A stretch of 64,000 nt of DNA from Allosediminivita sp964397775 (GTDB taxonomy: Bacteria; Pseudomonadota; Alphaproteobacteria; Rhodobacterales; Rhodobacteraceae). This document shows positions 1 to 8,095 of the stretch, one piece after another. The notes below the pieces were generated by a model, which saw only the letters and a list, made by a program, of their open reading frames with translations, ran no database searches and was not told where the DNA came from. A program made the translations under genes and the position numbers. The first letter of the stretch is position 1; each line of letters starts with the position of its first letter. The stretch is taken from contig CAYNKL010000003.1 of NCBI GenBank assembly GCA_964397775.1, forward strand, positions 1 to 64,000. Direction: 5' to 3'.

Positions 1-446
1 TGCATGGCGGTCGGGAAGGTGTCGTTGGAGGACTGGCCCATGTTGCAGTGATCGTTCGGGTGCACCGGATCCTTGGTGCCCATGGTGCCGCCCAGCATCT
101 CGATCGCGCGGTTCGATATCACCTCGTTCGCGTTCATGTTGGACTGGGTGCCCGAGCCGGTCTGCCAGACGACAAGCGGGAAGTTGTCGTCGAACTTGCC
201 GTCGATGACCTCGCCCGCGGCGGCGATGATGGCGTCGGCCACCTTTTCGTCCATGGAGCCGTTGGCCTTGTTGGCCATGGCGCAGGCCTTCTTCACCACG
301 CCGAGGGCGCGGATGATCGGCACCGGCTGTTTCTCCCAGCCGATGGGAAAGTTCATGATCGAGCGCTGGGTCTGGGCGCCCCAGTACTTGTCTGCGGGCA
401 CTTCCAGCGGGCCGAAGCTATCGGTCTCGGTGCGGGTCTCGGTCAT
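1..446 (-). CDS. fumC: Fumarate hydratase class II, N-terminal part
   Basis: This is the first ~148 residues of class II fumarase, the oxygen-stable TCA-cycle enzyme that interconverts fumarate and malate. The protein starts MTETRTETDSFGPLEVP and contains the family patterns WGAQTQRS, SGTQSNMNANEV and GSS-like QSSNDTFPTA near its visible end. The ATG at 446 is preceded by a good ribosome site (GGAGG, about 6 bases upstream). The remaining ~310 residues lie beyond the window start, so the catalytic signature region is not visible. It lies next to sspB, a pairing I recall as common in this family. Confidence 0.95.
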   Translation of the reverse strand, partial: MTETRTETDSFGPLEVPADKYWGAQTQRSIMNFPIGWEKQPVPIIRALGVVKKACAMANKANGSMDEKVADAIIAAAGEVIDGKFDDNFPLVVWQTGSGTQSNMNANEVISNRAIEMLGGTMGTKDPVHPNDHCNMGQSSNDTFPTAM

Positions 447-531
447 GTCGGGGTCCTCCGGTATGCAGCTGCATGCCGGATAGCCTGTCGCTGCCCGGGG
501 GGCAATCGGCCAGTTCGGCGCAGCGGCCTTC

Positions 532-1008
532 TTATTTGCGGAAACGGTCGAGGCTGACGACCTCGGCATCCTGCCGTTCGGTCTCGGGCTGGGATTCGGA
601 TTCGCCACCGCCGGGCCCGTCGTCCGGGGGCGTGGGCTGATCGTCCTCGGCTTCGTCCTGGGTTTCGAAGCGCAGGCCGAATTCGACGGAGGGGTCCACG
701 AAGGTCTTGATCGCGTCGTAGGGGATGTAGAGCCGTTCGGGCGCGTCGCCGAAATTGAGCGTGACAGCGAATCCCTCATCGGTGACCTCGAGGTGGTCGA
801 ACCAGTGCTGCATCACCACGGTCATCTCTTCGGGATAGCGGTCCGACAGCCAGTCGGCGAGCTCGGCATCCGGATGGGCCGTGTCGAAGGTGATGAAGAA
901 ATGGTGGTCGCCGGGCAGACCCCTTTCCTGGACGTCTTCGAGCACCTCCTGAATCAGGCCGCGCATGGCGCGATGCATGAGATTTCCGTAGTCGATGCTG
1001 CGGGACAT
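532..1008 (-). CDS. sspB: SspB-type ClpXP adaptor (ClpXP protease specificity-enhancing factor)
   Basis: A 158-residue protein starting MSRSIDYGNLMHRAMRG. It matches the alphaproteobacterial SspB family, which tethers ssrA-tagged proteins to ClpX. The N-terminal ~110 residues form the substrate-binding fold (FITFDTAHPDAELADWL, then VTLNFGDAPERLYIPYDAI). A long acidic, Pro/Gly-rich linker follows, ending in a short basic tail (VVSLDRFRK) that would be the ClpX-docking peptide. The ATG at 1008 is chosen over upstream starts because it has a GGGAG ribosome site and begins the conserved sequence. The tmRNA gene supplying the tag lies only 2 kb away. Confidence 0.9.
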   Translation of the reverse strand: MSRSIDYGNLMHRAMRGLIQEVLEDVQERGLPGDHHFFITFDTAHPDAELADWLSDRYPEEMTVVMQHWFDHLEVTDEGFAVTLNFGDAPERLYIPYDAIKTFVDPSVEFGLRFETQDEAEDDQPTPPDDGPGGGESESQPETERQDAEVVSLDRFRK

Positions 1009-1081
1009 AGCGCTCCCCTGTTGATTGGGGGCCAGCATAGGCTGTTTTCCGCGGTGAGTGAAAGGGGGCAGGCCGGATTTG

Positions 1082-2329
1082 TCAGAGGTGCGAGATCCCC
1101 CAGCCGGCAAGCGCACAGACGGCCAGCGTCAGGGGGATCCCGCGACGCAGCGACCCCAGCATGAGCGCCGCAAGCGCGATGAGGGGCAAGGCGTCCCAGC
1201 GGGGCGCGTCGAGACGCGGTAGATCGAGGGTGAGGGGGCCGAGCGGGACCTCGGTCACCTCGGTGAAGACGACGTGGAAGGCGAACCAGAGCGAGAGGTT
1301 GAGAATCACGCCGACAACGGCGGCGGTGATGGCGCTGAGCGCAGATTGCAGGCGGGGCCGGGCGAGGAGGCTTTCGACGTAGGGGGCGCCCGCGAAGATC
1401 CAGAGGAAGCAGGGCACGAAGGTCATCCAGAGGGTGAGCAGGCCTGCGACGATGGCCAAGCCCGCGCCGTCCTGCGCGTGCCCGGTCAGCATTCCCACGA
1501 ACTGGGTGACGAGGATCAGCGGGCCGGGCGTGGTTTCGGCCAGGCCGAGCGCGTCGACCATTTGCGTGGCGTCGAGCCAGCCACGGTTCTGGACCACTTC
1601 CTGCGCCATGTAGGCAAGCACCGCGTAGGCGCCGCCGAAGGTGACGACGGCGAGGCGCGCGAAGAAGGCGGCGAGGTCGAAGAGCAGGCTCTGCCCCGCA
1701 AGCCAGAGGACGGGCAGGGGCAGGAGCCAGAGCGCAGCCCAGAGCGCGAGCGTCGCGGGGGCGGTGTGGTTGGCCGGTGGCGGCGGGATGTCGGTGGCGG
1801 TCTCGCGGCTCCACAGGAACCCCCAGAGCGCGGCCGCGGCGATGATCAGCGGGAAGGGCAGGCCGAGCGCGAAGATCGCGAGGAAGGACAGCGCCGCGAG
1901 CAGGTAGGCATCGGGGGTCTTCAGGGCCTTTTGCCCCAGCCGCAGCAGCGCCTGCACGACAATGACGATGACCGCCGCCTTGACCCCGAGCAGCAGAGCG
2001 CCGGTTTCGGGCTGCGCGCCGAAGCGGGCGTAGAGCAGGGCGAGCGCGGCGATGACCAGCGCGCCCGGCAGCACGAAAAGCGTGCCCGCGATGAGGCCCC
2101 CGGGGATGCCGCGAAGGCGCCATCCCGCGTAGGTGGCAAGCTGCATCGCCTCGGGGCCCGGAAGGAGCATGCAGAAGCTGAGCGCCGAGAGGAACTGGCG
2201 CTCGCTCAGCCAGCGGGTCTCCTCGACCAAAGCGCGGTGCATGAGGGCGATCTGGGCGGCGGGGCCGCCGAAGGAGAGGACGCCGATACGGCCGAAGACG
2301 CGGGCGAGCGAGGCAAGGGGGGTGGTCAT
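1082..2329 (-). CDS. chrA: Chromate transporter, ChrA family (two-domain form)
   Basis: A 415-residue membrane protein of the CHR superfamily (chromate/sulfate transport). It has the long-chain form with two homologous halves. Half one has FGGPAAQIALMH and PGPEAMQLATYAGW; half two repeats these as FGGAYAVLAYMAQE and TTPGPLILVTQFVG. About ten to twelve hydrophobic segments are visible. The start is the ATG at 2329, the first codon of the conserved N-terminus (MTTPLASLARVFGRIGVLSF). It lies 55 bases downstream of the DUF1194 gene in the same direction and may be cotranscribed. Whether chromate is the true substrate cannot be told from sequence. Confidence 0.9.
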   Translation of the reverse strand: MTTPLASLARVFGRIGVLSFGGPAAQIALMHRALVEETRWLSERQFLSALSFCMLLPGPEAMQLATYAGWRLRGIPGGLIAGTLFVLPGALVIAALALLYARFGAQPETGALLLGVKAAVIVIVVQALLRLGQKALKTPDAYLLAALSFLAIFALGLPFPLIIAAAALWGFLWSRETATDIPPPPANHTAPATLALWAALWLLPLPVLWLAGQSLLFDLAAFFARLAVVTFGGAYAVLAYMAQEVVQNRGWLDATQMVDALGLAETTPGPLILVTQFVGMLTGHAQDGAGLAIVAGLLTLWMTFVPCFLWIFAGAPYVESLLARPRLQSALSAITAAVVGVILNLSLWFAFHVVFTEVTEVPLGPLTLDLPRLDAPRWDALPLIALAALMLGSLRRGIPLTLAVCALAGWGISHL

Positions 2330-2384
2330 GCGCGTGGCCTTTGACAGCCGTGTGCGACAGGGATGTGACAGGCGGCGGGTGCGG

Positions 2385-3047
2385 TCAGCCGAAGACCCTC
2401 GAGATCTCGCGCAGCATCTTGCGGCGGATGGCGCGGGCGTAGTCGCGGTAGCCGCGGGCGGTCTCGACAAAGCCGTCGCCGGTGATGACCTGCCGGTGAT
2501 AGAAGTTGGTGATGGCGAGGCCGAGGCTTTCGATGGCAAGCCCGTTGATGGTGACGCCGGCCCGTTCCGCGCGGCGGCGGAGGTGGCGCACCTCCGCACC
2601 GCCGAGGGCGTTGGGTGTGCCGTCGCCCGAGAGGTCGATGACGCGGCGGACGCACTCGGGGCCCTGTCTGATGTGGTCGAGCGCCACGATGAGCGCCTCG
2701 GCCGGGGCGGTGTCGGAGAGGATGAAGGCGCGCGGCATCTCGCGGACCTGTGCCGCGAGTGCGGCGACCTGGGCGGGGCTGTAGATGGTGGTCCAGCCGA
2801 TGCTGATCTCCTGATCCGGGATGCCGGACCACTGCATCACGGAAAGGCTCACGCGGTCGCGGACGAGGATCTCGATGATCTCGGGGTCCTGCAGCGCAGC
2901 GGCGAGCCCTTCGGTCTGGAGCCGGAATTCGCCCGCATCGACGGAGTTGGAGACGTCCATCGCCAGCAGCAGGGCCGTCTGGCAGGCCCCGAGGGGGCTG
3001 GCGGCGGTGATGGCGGCGAGACAGAGGGCCGCGGGCGCGACGTTCAT
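2385..3047 (-). CDS. DUF1194 von Willebrand A-like secreted protein
   Basis: A 220-residue protein with an N-terminal signal peptide (MNVAPAALCLAAITAASPLGA) and a von Willebrand A-like fold. The metal-ion site DVSNS lies near residue 31, with a later DLSGDGTPN. This matches the DUF1194 family, which is found widely in Rhodobacteraceae and has no assigned function. The signal peptide implies a periplasmic location. It precedes chrA by 55 bases and lies downstream of ssrA. A role in metal-dependent adhesion or complex assembly is only an inference from the fold. Confidence 0.85.
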   Translation of the reverse strand: MNVAPAALCLAAITAASPLGACQTALLLAMDVSNSVDAGEFRLQTEGLAAALQDPEIIEILVRDRVSLSVMQWSGIPDQEISIGWTTIYSPAQVAALAAQVREMPRAFILSDTAPAEALIVALDHIRQGPECVRRVIDLSGDGTPNALGGAEVRHLRRRAERAGVTINGLAIESLGLAITNFYHRQVITGDGFVETARGYRDYARAIRRKMLREISRVFG

Positions 3048-3142
3048 GACGCGATGCTGCCGCCGGCTTGCCCATGCGTCAACGACATTGCGCGCGGCGT
3101 GACAGGTCCGAGAGCGAAGAGCGTCAATTTTGGGGGATAAAG

Positions 3143-3455
3143 TGCAGGCTTCTGTTGCCAGGTGCCTGCGAACCCCGCCTTACGCTGCTAGGCGCAAGGG
3201 CTTAGATTTCGGTCTTGTCACTGCTTACGCAGCAACTGCAACCGGAGCATGATTGTCGTTGGCAACTATGCTTAATGAACCGATAACGGTGGTATCTCAC
3301 CGGGACAAAGCTACACCTTTACACGTTCGTCGATCCTATTTCGGCCCCATGTTCCCGCCAACGCCGGGTATTTGGTGGAGCCGCCGGGTACCGCCCCCGG
3401 GTCCGATCCGCTTATTATGTGCGCGTTTATGCCCATAGTCCCTTGCGGGACACCG
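3143..3455 (-). ncRNA. ssrA: Permuted two-piece transfer-messenger RNA (tmRNA)
   Basis: This is the ribosome-rescue RNA in the circularly permuted form typical of alphaproteobacteria. Reading the minus strand, the acceptor piece comes first and ends in GGCTCCACCA, with the CCA at 3373-3375. A short spacer follows, then the coding piece beginning GGGGCCGAAATAGGATCGAC at 3348. The coding piece holds the tag reading frame (3225-3263) and ends in a hairpin at 3144-3169 with arms GCAGGC and GCCTGC. The outer 5' boundary near 3455 is approximate, placed to include the 3438-3451 hairpin. The spacer between the pieces is removed during maturation in known members. Confidence 0.93.
3225..3263 (-). other. 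ssrA: tmRNA proteolysis-tag reading frame
   Basis: On the minus strand the frame from 3263 reads ANDNHAPVAVAA followed by TAA. The ANDN start and the alanine-rich hydrophobic end are the hallmarks of alphaproteobacterial tmRNA tags, which are recognised by SspB and ClpXP. This small frame is the decisive evidence that the surrounding RNA is tmRNA. Confidence 0.93.
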
Positions 3456-3556
3456 GGAATATAGGCGGGGTGGCGCGGCTTGCAAAGGGGGCAGACGCGG
3501 AGAATTCGCGTCGAACCGGATTTTCCGGTGGAAAACCCGGTGCTTGCCGCCGCGGC

Positions 3557-4714
3557 CTAGAGTTCGATGACCGAGACGTTCTTGCCCTTGGCGGACAGCG
3601 CGATGCGCCCTTCGCAGAGGCGCAGGGCGTCCTCTCCGAAGACTTCGTAACGCCAGCCGCGCAGCGCGCTCACGTCGCGTTCGCCTGCCGCGATCGCGTC
3701 GAGATCGGCTGCGGGGGCGATCAGCTTGGAGGCGACGCCCGAGCTTTCGGTCTTGGCCTTGAGGAGCACGCGGAGGAGATCCGCCAGCGCCGGGTTCACG
3801 TTGAGCTTGTCGCGCGCCGTGTCGGGCTGCGGCAGGTCTTCCTTGGGGCAGTCGATGCCTTCCTTCACGGCGGCAAGGATGCCATCGGCGATCTCGCCCT
3901 TGCGGGCCTCGCGCAGGAGCAGCCGCGAGCGCCCAAGGTCGGCCATGTCGGCAGGCTTGGTCGAGGCCAGTTCGACCAGCGCGTCGTCCTTGAAGACCCG
4001 CGAGCGGGGGATGTTGCGCTTCTGGGCGTAGTTTTCCCGGAAGCTCGCCAGCGCCCGCACGATGGCAAGAAAGCGCGGCGAGTTGGAGCGCGTCTTGACC
4101 CGCATCCAGGCCTGTTCGGGCCGGACAGTGTAGGTTTCGGGATCGGTGAGGGTGTTGAGTTCTTCGGCCACCCAGCGGTCGCGGCCCGTCTTGGCAAGGC
4201 GTCCGGCAAGGAATTCGTAGATCACCCGCAGGTGGGTGACGTCGGCCAGCGCGTAGGTCTTTTGCGCGTCGGTCAGCGGGCGGCGCGACCAGTCGGTGAA
4301 GCGCGAGGACTTGTCGAGGCTCTGCTTGGCGATCTTCTTGACCAGCGTCTCGTAGCCGACCTGTTCGCCGAAGCCGCAGACCATGGCGGCGACCTGCGTG
4401 TCGAAGAGCGGCGTGGGGATCACGCCGTGATCGACCCAGAAGATCTCGAGATCCTGACGGGCGGCGTGGAAGACCTTGACCACACTGTCATCGCGGAAGA
4501 GGTCGAGCAGCGGATCGAGCGAGAGCCCTTCGACCAGCGGGTCGACGATCACCGCGTCATTCTCACCGTCGCCGGGATAGGCGAGCTGAACCAGACAGAG
4601 CTTGGAGTAGTAGGTGCGTTCGCGCAGGAACTCGGTATCGACCGTCAGATAGGGATGTGCCCGCGCGGCGTCGCAGAATGCGGCCAGGTCCTCTGTCGTC
4701 GTGATCGTCTTCAT
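3557..4714 (-). CDS. rnd: Ribonuclease D
   Basis: A 385-residue 3'-5' exoribonuclease that trims tRNA and other stable RNA 3' ends. The DEDD exonuclease domain is visible: VDTEF (Asp26, Glu28), a central HAARQDLEIF with the next acidic residue, and YALADVTHL supplying the last Asp and Tyr. An HRDC-type helical domain follows at about residues 210-290. The length is normal for the family. The start ATG at 4714 begins MKTITTTEDLAAFCD. The gene stands alone, with ssrA downstream and a partial plus-strand gene upstream. Confidence 0.95.
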   Translation of the reverse strand: MKTITTTEDLAAFCDAARAHPYLTVDTEFLRERTYYSKLCLVQLAYPGDGENDAVIVDPLVEGLSLDPLLDLFRDDSVVKVFHAARQDLEIFWVDHGVIPTPLFDTQVAAMVCGFGEQVGYETLVKKIAKQSLDKSSRFTDWSRRPLTDAQKTYALADVTHLRVIYEFLAGRLAKTGRDRWVAEELNTLTDPETYTVRPEQAWMRVKTRSNSPRFLAIVRALASFRENYAQKRNIPRSRVFKDDALVELASTKPADMADLGRSRLLLREARKGEIADGILAAVKEGIDCPKEDLPQPDTARDKLNVNPALADLLRVLLKAKTESSGVASKLIAPAADLDAIAAGERDVSALRGWRYEVFGEDALRLCEGRIALSAKGKNVSVIEL

Positions 4715-4943
4715 GTGCGCTCCGGCAGCTTGTCCTGATGATGGTGCGCCCTCCTACACCCGTCCGCGCAGGAGCGCAAAGGCACCTTTCCCATTTGAAA
4801 CCGGGGTGCGGCTCGCAGTCTCCGCATCCGCCCCTGTCATTCCGGTTGGTGATGAGGCGGCGCACAGACATTCGTTTCCGCGATGAGGCGGAGACGCCTA
4901 TCTAGGCCTCGTCTGACAGCATGACCAGAAAAGGAGAGCTGAG

Positions 4944-5032
4944 ATGACCCATCTGGATCTGACCTGCGCCCCGGCGCAACATCACCGGCGACTCGCCCCC
5001 TCGGACCTTCGGGCCATCGGTGCGGGCATTGC
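4944..5032 (+). CDS. Hypothetical protein, cut by the assembly gap
   Basis: An ATG at 4944 follows a strong ribosome site (AAAGGAGA, centred about 9 bases upstream) and opens a frame of 29 codons (MTHLDLTCAPAQ...) running into the N block. I do not recognise the family. The strong ribosome site and the divergent position relative to rnd make a real gene plausible. The 12 bases between the gap and the purN stop mean most of it must lie inside the missing sequence. Confidence 0.45.
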
Positions 5033-5132
5033 NNNNNNNNNNNNNNNNNNNNNNNNNNNNNNNNNNNNNNNNNNNNNNNNNNNNNNNNNNNNNNNNNNNN
5101 NNNNNNNNNNNNNNNNNNNNNNNNNNNNNNNN
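5033..5132. other. Assembly gap of 100 N
   Basis: Exactly 100 N residues, the usual placeholder for a scaffold gap of unknown length. The real distance between the 4944 gene and purN is therefore unknown, and further genes may be missing here. Confidence 0.98.
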
Positions 5133-5143
5133 GCCGCACGCCG

Positions 5144-5740
5144 TCACTGCGCGCTGAGGTGCAGCGGTTCGCGGTTCCCGGCGGCGAAGCGGCGCAGGAC
5201 GGCGGGGTAAAGCCGGTGTTCTTGCGTGAGGACACGCGCGGCGAGATCGTTGGGCGTGTCGCCGGGCCGGACCGGCACGGCGGCCTGTCCGAGGATCGGG
5301 CCGTCGTCGAGCTCGGGCGTGACCTCGTGCACGGTGCAGCCGTGTTCGGTGTCGCCGGCTTCGAGCGCGCGCTGGTGGGTGTGCAGCCCGCGGTACTTCG
5401 GCAGCAGCGAGGGGTGGATGTTGAGCATGCGCCCCTCCCACTGACGGACAAAGCCGCCTGTGAGCACGCGCATGAAGCCCGCAAGGCAGATCAGGTCGGG
5501 CTGCGCCTTGGTGAGGGCCTCTTGAAGCGCCGCCTCGAAGGCGGGACGGTCCTTGCCGAAGGGCCTGTGATCGACGACCGCCGTGGGCACGCCCATCTCG
5601 GCCGCGCGGCCAAGGCCGCCGGCGTCGGGTTTGTTCGAAAGGACAAGACAGGGCCGCGCCGGGTGATCGCCGGTCATGTCCTCGACCAGCTTGACCATAT
5701 TGGACCCGCCGCCTGAAATCAGGATGGCGACGCGTGTCAC
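5144..5740 (-). CDS. purN: Phosphoribosylglycinamide formyltransferase
   Basis: A 198-residue GAR transformylase, the third step of purine synthesis, which transfers a formyl group from 10-formyl-tetrahydrofolate. The N-terminus has the phosphate loop ILISGGGSNM. The formyl-folate site region MLNIHPSLLPKYRG carries the catalytic Asn-His, and HEVTPELDDGPIL carries the catalytic Asp. The start is GTG at 5740, which overlaps the purM stop by four bases (GTGA), so translation is probably coupled. The C-terminus (stop at 5144) ends 11 bases from the assembly gap and appears intact. Confidence 0.95.
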   Translation of the reverse strand: MTRVAILISGGGSNMVKLVEDMTGDHPARPCLVLSNKPDAGGLGRAAEMGVPTAVVDHRPFGKDRPAFEAALQEALTKAQPDLICLAGFMRVLTGGFVRQWEGRMLNIHPSLLPKYRGLHTHQRALEAGDTEHGCTVHEVTPELDDGPILGQAAVPVRPGDTPNDLAARVLTQEHRLYPAVLRRFAAGNREPLHLSAQ

Positions 5741-6783
5741 GCAAGGCTCCCGCTGTAGGCGATGCCCGGGGTGCCGGTGACCCTGCCCAGCGTGACGACG
5801 GTTTCGCCGGCCTCGCGCAGGGTGGCGGCGACGCTTTCGGCCTGATCCGCGGCCGCGACGACCACGAGGCCGATGCCGCAGTTGAAGGTCTTGAGCATCT
5901 CGGAGGCCTCGATGCCGCCCTGCTGCTGCAGCCAGGCGAAGACGCCGGGAAGCTCCCAGGCGCTCAGGTCGATCTCGGCGCCGCAATCATCGGGAAGGAC
6001 ACGGGGCAGGTTTTCGGTCAGGCCGCCGCCGGTGATGTGGGCGAGCGCATGCACGCCGCCGCCGCGGACTGCCTCGAGCGCGGGTTTCACGTAAAGACGC
6101 GTGGGCGCCAGCAGCGCCTCGCCCAGGGTGCCGTCGGCCCAGGGGCAGGGGGCGTCCCAGTCGAGGTCTGAGATCTCGACCAGCTTGCGCACCAGCGAAT
6201 AGCCGTTGGAGTGCACGCCACTCGAGGCCACGCCCAGAAGCACATCGCCCTCGGCCACGTCGTCGGGCAGGGCGGCGCCGCGTTCCATGGCACCCACGGC
6301 AAAGCCCGCGAGGTCGAAATCGCCGTCGCCGTACATGCCCGGCATCTCGGCGGTCTCGCCGCCGATCAGCGCGCAGCCCGAGCGGACGCAGCCCTCGGCT
6401 ATGCCCTCGACCACCTGTGCGGCGGTTTCGGTGTCGAGCTTACCGGTGGCGAAGTAGTCGAGAAAGAAGAGCGGCTCGGCGCCCTGGCAGACCAGGTCGT
6501 TCACGCACATGGCGACGAGGTCGATGCCGACGCCCGAGACGTGACCCGTGTCGATGGCGATGCGCAGCTTGGTGCCCACGCCGTCGGTGGCCGCGACCAG
6601 CACCGGATCGGTGTAGCCCGCCTGCTTGAGATCGAAGAGCGCGCCGAAGCCGCCGAGCCCGGCCATGACGCCGGGCCGGTTGGTCCGCTTGGCCGCGGGT
6701 TTGATCCGTTCGACGAGGGCGTTGCCCGCATCGATGTCGACGCCCGCCTGCGCGTAGGTCAGACCGTTCTTACGCTCGCTCAT
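5737..6783 (-). CDS. purM: Phosphoribosylformylglycinamidine cyclo-ligase
   Basis: A 348-residue AIR synthetase, the fifth step of purine synthesis. It converts FGAM to AIR using ATP. Family patterns include LTYAQAGVDIDAGN at the start, ATDGVGTKLRIA, the MCVNDLVCQGAEPLFFLDY block and ALIGGETAEMPGMY. The ATG at 6783 has GAGGACAG just upstream and starts the conserved sequence. It forms a two-gene operon with purN, overlapping by four bases. Confidence 0.96.
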   Translation of the reverse strand: MSERKNGLTYAQAGVDIDAGNALVERIKPAAKRTNRPGVMAGLGGFGALFDLKQAGYTDPVLVAATDGVGTKLRIAIDTGHVSGVGIDLVAMCVNDLVCQGAEPLFFLDYFATGKLDTETAAQVVEGIAEGCVRSGCALIGGETAEMPGMYGDGDFDLAGFAVGAMERGAALPDDVAEGDVLLGVASSGVHSNGYSLVRKLVEISDLDWDAPCPWADGTLGEALLAPTRLYVKPALEAVRGGGVHALAHITGGGLTENLPRVLPDDCGAEIDLSAWELPGVFAWLQQQGGIEASEMLKTFNCGIGLVVVAAADQAESVAATLREAGETVVTLGRVTGTPGIAYSGSLA

Positions 6784-6889
6784 GAAGCTGTCCTCGTCTT
6801 GCCGTGAGGCGCGATTAGCCCATCCCGCGCCGCCCTGCAATCTGCACGCTTGACGGTCTGCCGCGCTCTGCTAGGGAAGGTCCCAGGCC

Positions 6890-6966
6890 GGGCCTGTAGC
6901 TCAATTGGTTAGAGCAGGGCGCTCATAACGCCTTGGTTGGGGGTTCGAGTCCCTCCGGGCCTACCA
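6890..6966 (+). tRNA. tRNA with CAT anticodon (Met-type or Ile2)
   Basis: A 77-base cloverleaf with encoded CCA. The acceptor arm starts GGGCCTG and closes with CGGGCCT before ACCA. The D arm is GCTC/GAGC, the anticodon loop is CTCATAA (anticodon CAT at 6924-6926), and the T loop is TTCGAGT. It is not the initiator type. The TTGGTT after the anticodon stem resembles the lysidine-modified tRNA-Ile2 that reads AUA more than elongator Met, but I cannot decide this firmly. Confidence 0.9.
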
Positions 6967-7007
6967 ACTCTCAGGTTCACTTGAGACCTCCAAAGGTGGA
7001 TCCGGCG

Positions 7008-7031
7008 ACGTTACCAAGTAGTAACGTTTTT
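7008..7031 (+). terminator. Rho-independent terminator after the tRNA
   Basis: Perfect 7-bp stem ACGTTAC/GTAACGT with a six-base loop, followed directly by TTTT and then C. It lies 41 bases after the tRNA CCA end and points the same way. Confidence 0.75.
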
Positions 7032-7180
7032 CTCGGGTGAGATACTCCAACCATTCAAGAACGCTGTAGTTGAGCTGGCCTACAAATCAATGAAAGAGCT
7101 GGTGCATTCTTCGTTTTATGCGTGACTCTGGTGCGCTAAAGATGATTTCGGCTTACAATTCCTCACTGAAATTTCACGCA

Positions 7181-7723
7181 TCAGCTGAAGAGAACAACCT
7201 GCGCACTGAGGATTAGCGATGCGAAAAGCGAAAGAAATATAGACAGATTGATAGCGGTTGCCCTCGAGCATGCATGCGAGAATGTGTAATATTCTCTCGT
7301 CTCATACCTGCTACTTGTTTCGGGCATTTTGGTTTCGGCCGCCTCGGTTGCCTCCGAAGGATATGCCCTCCACAAGATGATCATGGCGAACAGGTTCAAG
7401 ATTGTCGAAATCAATAAAATCAAAAAAGCAATCTTTGCCAGAAATGATTGGCTCGGTAAGGGCAATAATGTTGCAGCCATGAGGATACCATTGAAGGAGA
7501 TCATTCCTCTCGCCTTGTTTATTGCCCGATCATTAACTGCGACTGCGTAGCCCTGTGCTCTGGATAAATCTCCGTCATACTGTAATACGAGTTGATCCCA
7601 GTATTCGTTTCTGGATTTTTCTTTGTAGGGGGCTCCGAATACGTAATACTCGCCGCCGCCCATGAATATCCGGCTGTTTAATACATGCTCAAGCAAGGGT
7701 GGCTCCGCTTCAAATATGTACAA
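7181..7723 (-). CDS. Orphan three-helix membrane protein in AT-rich islet
   Basis: A 180-residue protein with a soluble N-terminal ~70 residues and three predicted membrane helices: about residues 74-94 (ISFNGILMAATLLPL), 97-121 (FLAKIAFLILLISTILNLF) and 157-180 at the C-terminus. The first codon available is TTG at 7723, without a clear ribosome site; a later ATG at residue 21 is possible. Base composition is far more AT-rich than neighbours, suggesting horizontal origin. The helix-helix-spacer-helix layout and the ANDRAINKARG-like run before helix one remind me of DUF5706-type membrane effectors of Pycsar-like defence. That is weak similarity by eye, and no cyclase gene is beside it. Confidence 0.6.
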   Translation of the reverse strand: MYIFEAEPPLLEHVLNSRIFMGGGEYYVFGAPYKEKSRNEYWDQLVLQYDGDLSRAQGYAVAVNDRAINKARGMISFNGILMAATLLPLPSQSFLAKIAFLILLISTILNLFAMIILWRAYPSEATEAAETKMPETSSRYETREYYTFSHACSRATAINLSIFLSLFASLILSAQVVLFS

Positions 7724-8045
7724 CGTCTATTTATAAGAGGTGAGTATAAAAATTACTATCTTTATTACCGAGTGTCAGCCTCAGATCAAAACGATAGACT
7801 AAGTACATATTATGCGGGTCATGCCCTACTGAAGCAACGAAAAAGTACTGGATGAACGCCATCTCGGGTTTTGACGATCTCTCGATTTTGGATGTGAAGG
7901 GACTATGCGTCTTCCCTAAGCGGCATATCCTATATCCCGGATAGGACATAACGTCTGACGCTTTCACCACGCGATCGTTATGAATTCAGTCGCAAGATGA
8001 TCTTAGGGGTGGCGCGAGTTGTCTAAGTCGATGTCAGGAAATAAA
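7724..8045. other. AT-rich stretch without a convincing gene
   Basis: The stretch is as AT-rich as the adjacent membrane-protein gene. The only frame is 79 codons on the minus strand (7731-7970), opening with GTG GTG and lacking a ribosome site, which I do not accept as a gene. I see no copy of the tRNA 3' end that would mark an integration boundary, and no recombinase. Confidence 0.5.
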
Positions 8046-8071
8046 AAAGGGCGCCATTTTTGGCGCCCTTT
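8046..8071 (-). terminator. Rho-independent terminator of the betaine transporter operon
   Basis: An 11-bp stem, AAAGGGCGCCA paired with TGGCGCCCTTT, with a four-base loop. On the minus strand the stem runs into a T-rich tail (TTTTTTAT). It lies 24 bases after the proV stop. Confidence 0.9.
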
Positions 8072-8095
8072 CCTGTCTCCATGTTCATCCGCCTC

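Noticed and set aside
7731..7970. 79-codon minus-strand frame in the AT-rich islet
   Set aside because: Opens with GTG GTG without a ribosome site and resembles nothing known. Kept only as a note on the islet.
6940..8045. Possible integration site duplicating the tRNA 3' end
   Set aside because: I searched the islet by eye for a second copy of TTCGAGTCCCTCCGGGCC and found none, and there is no integrase.
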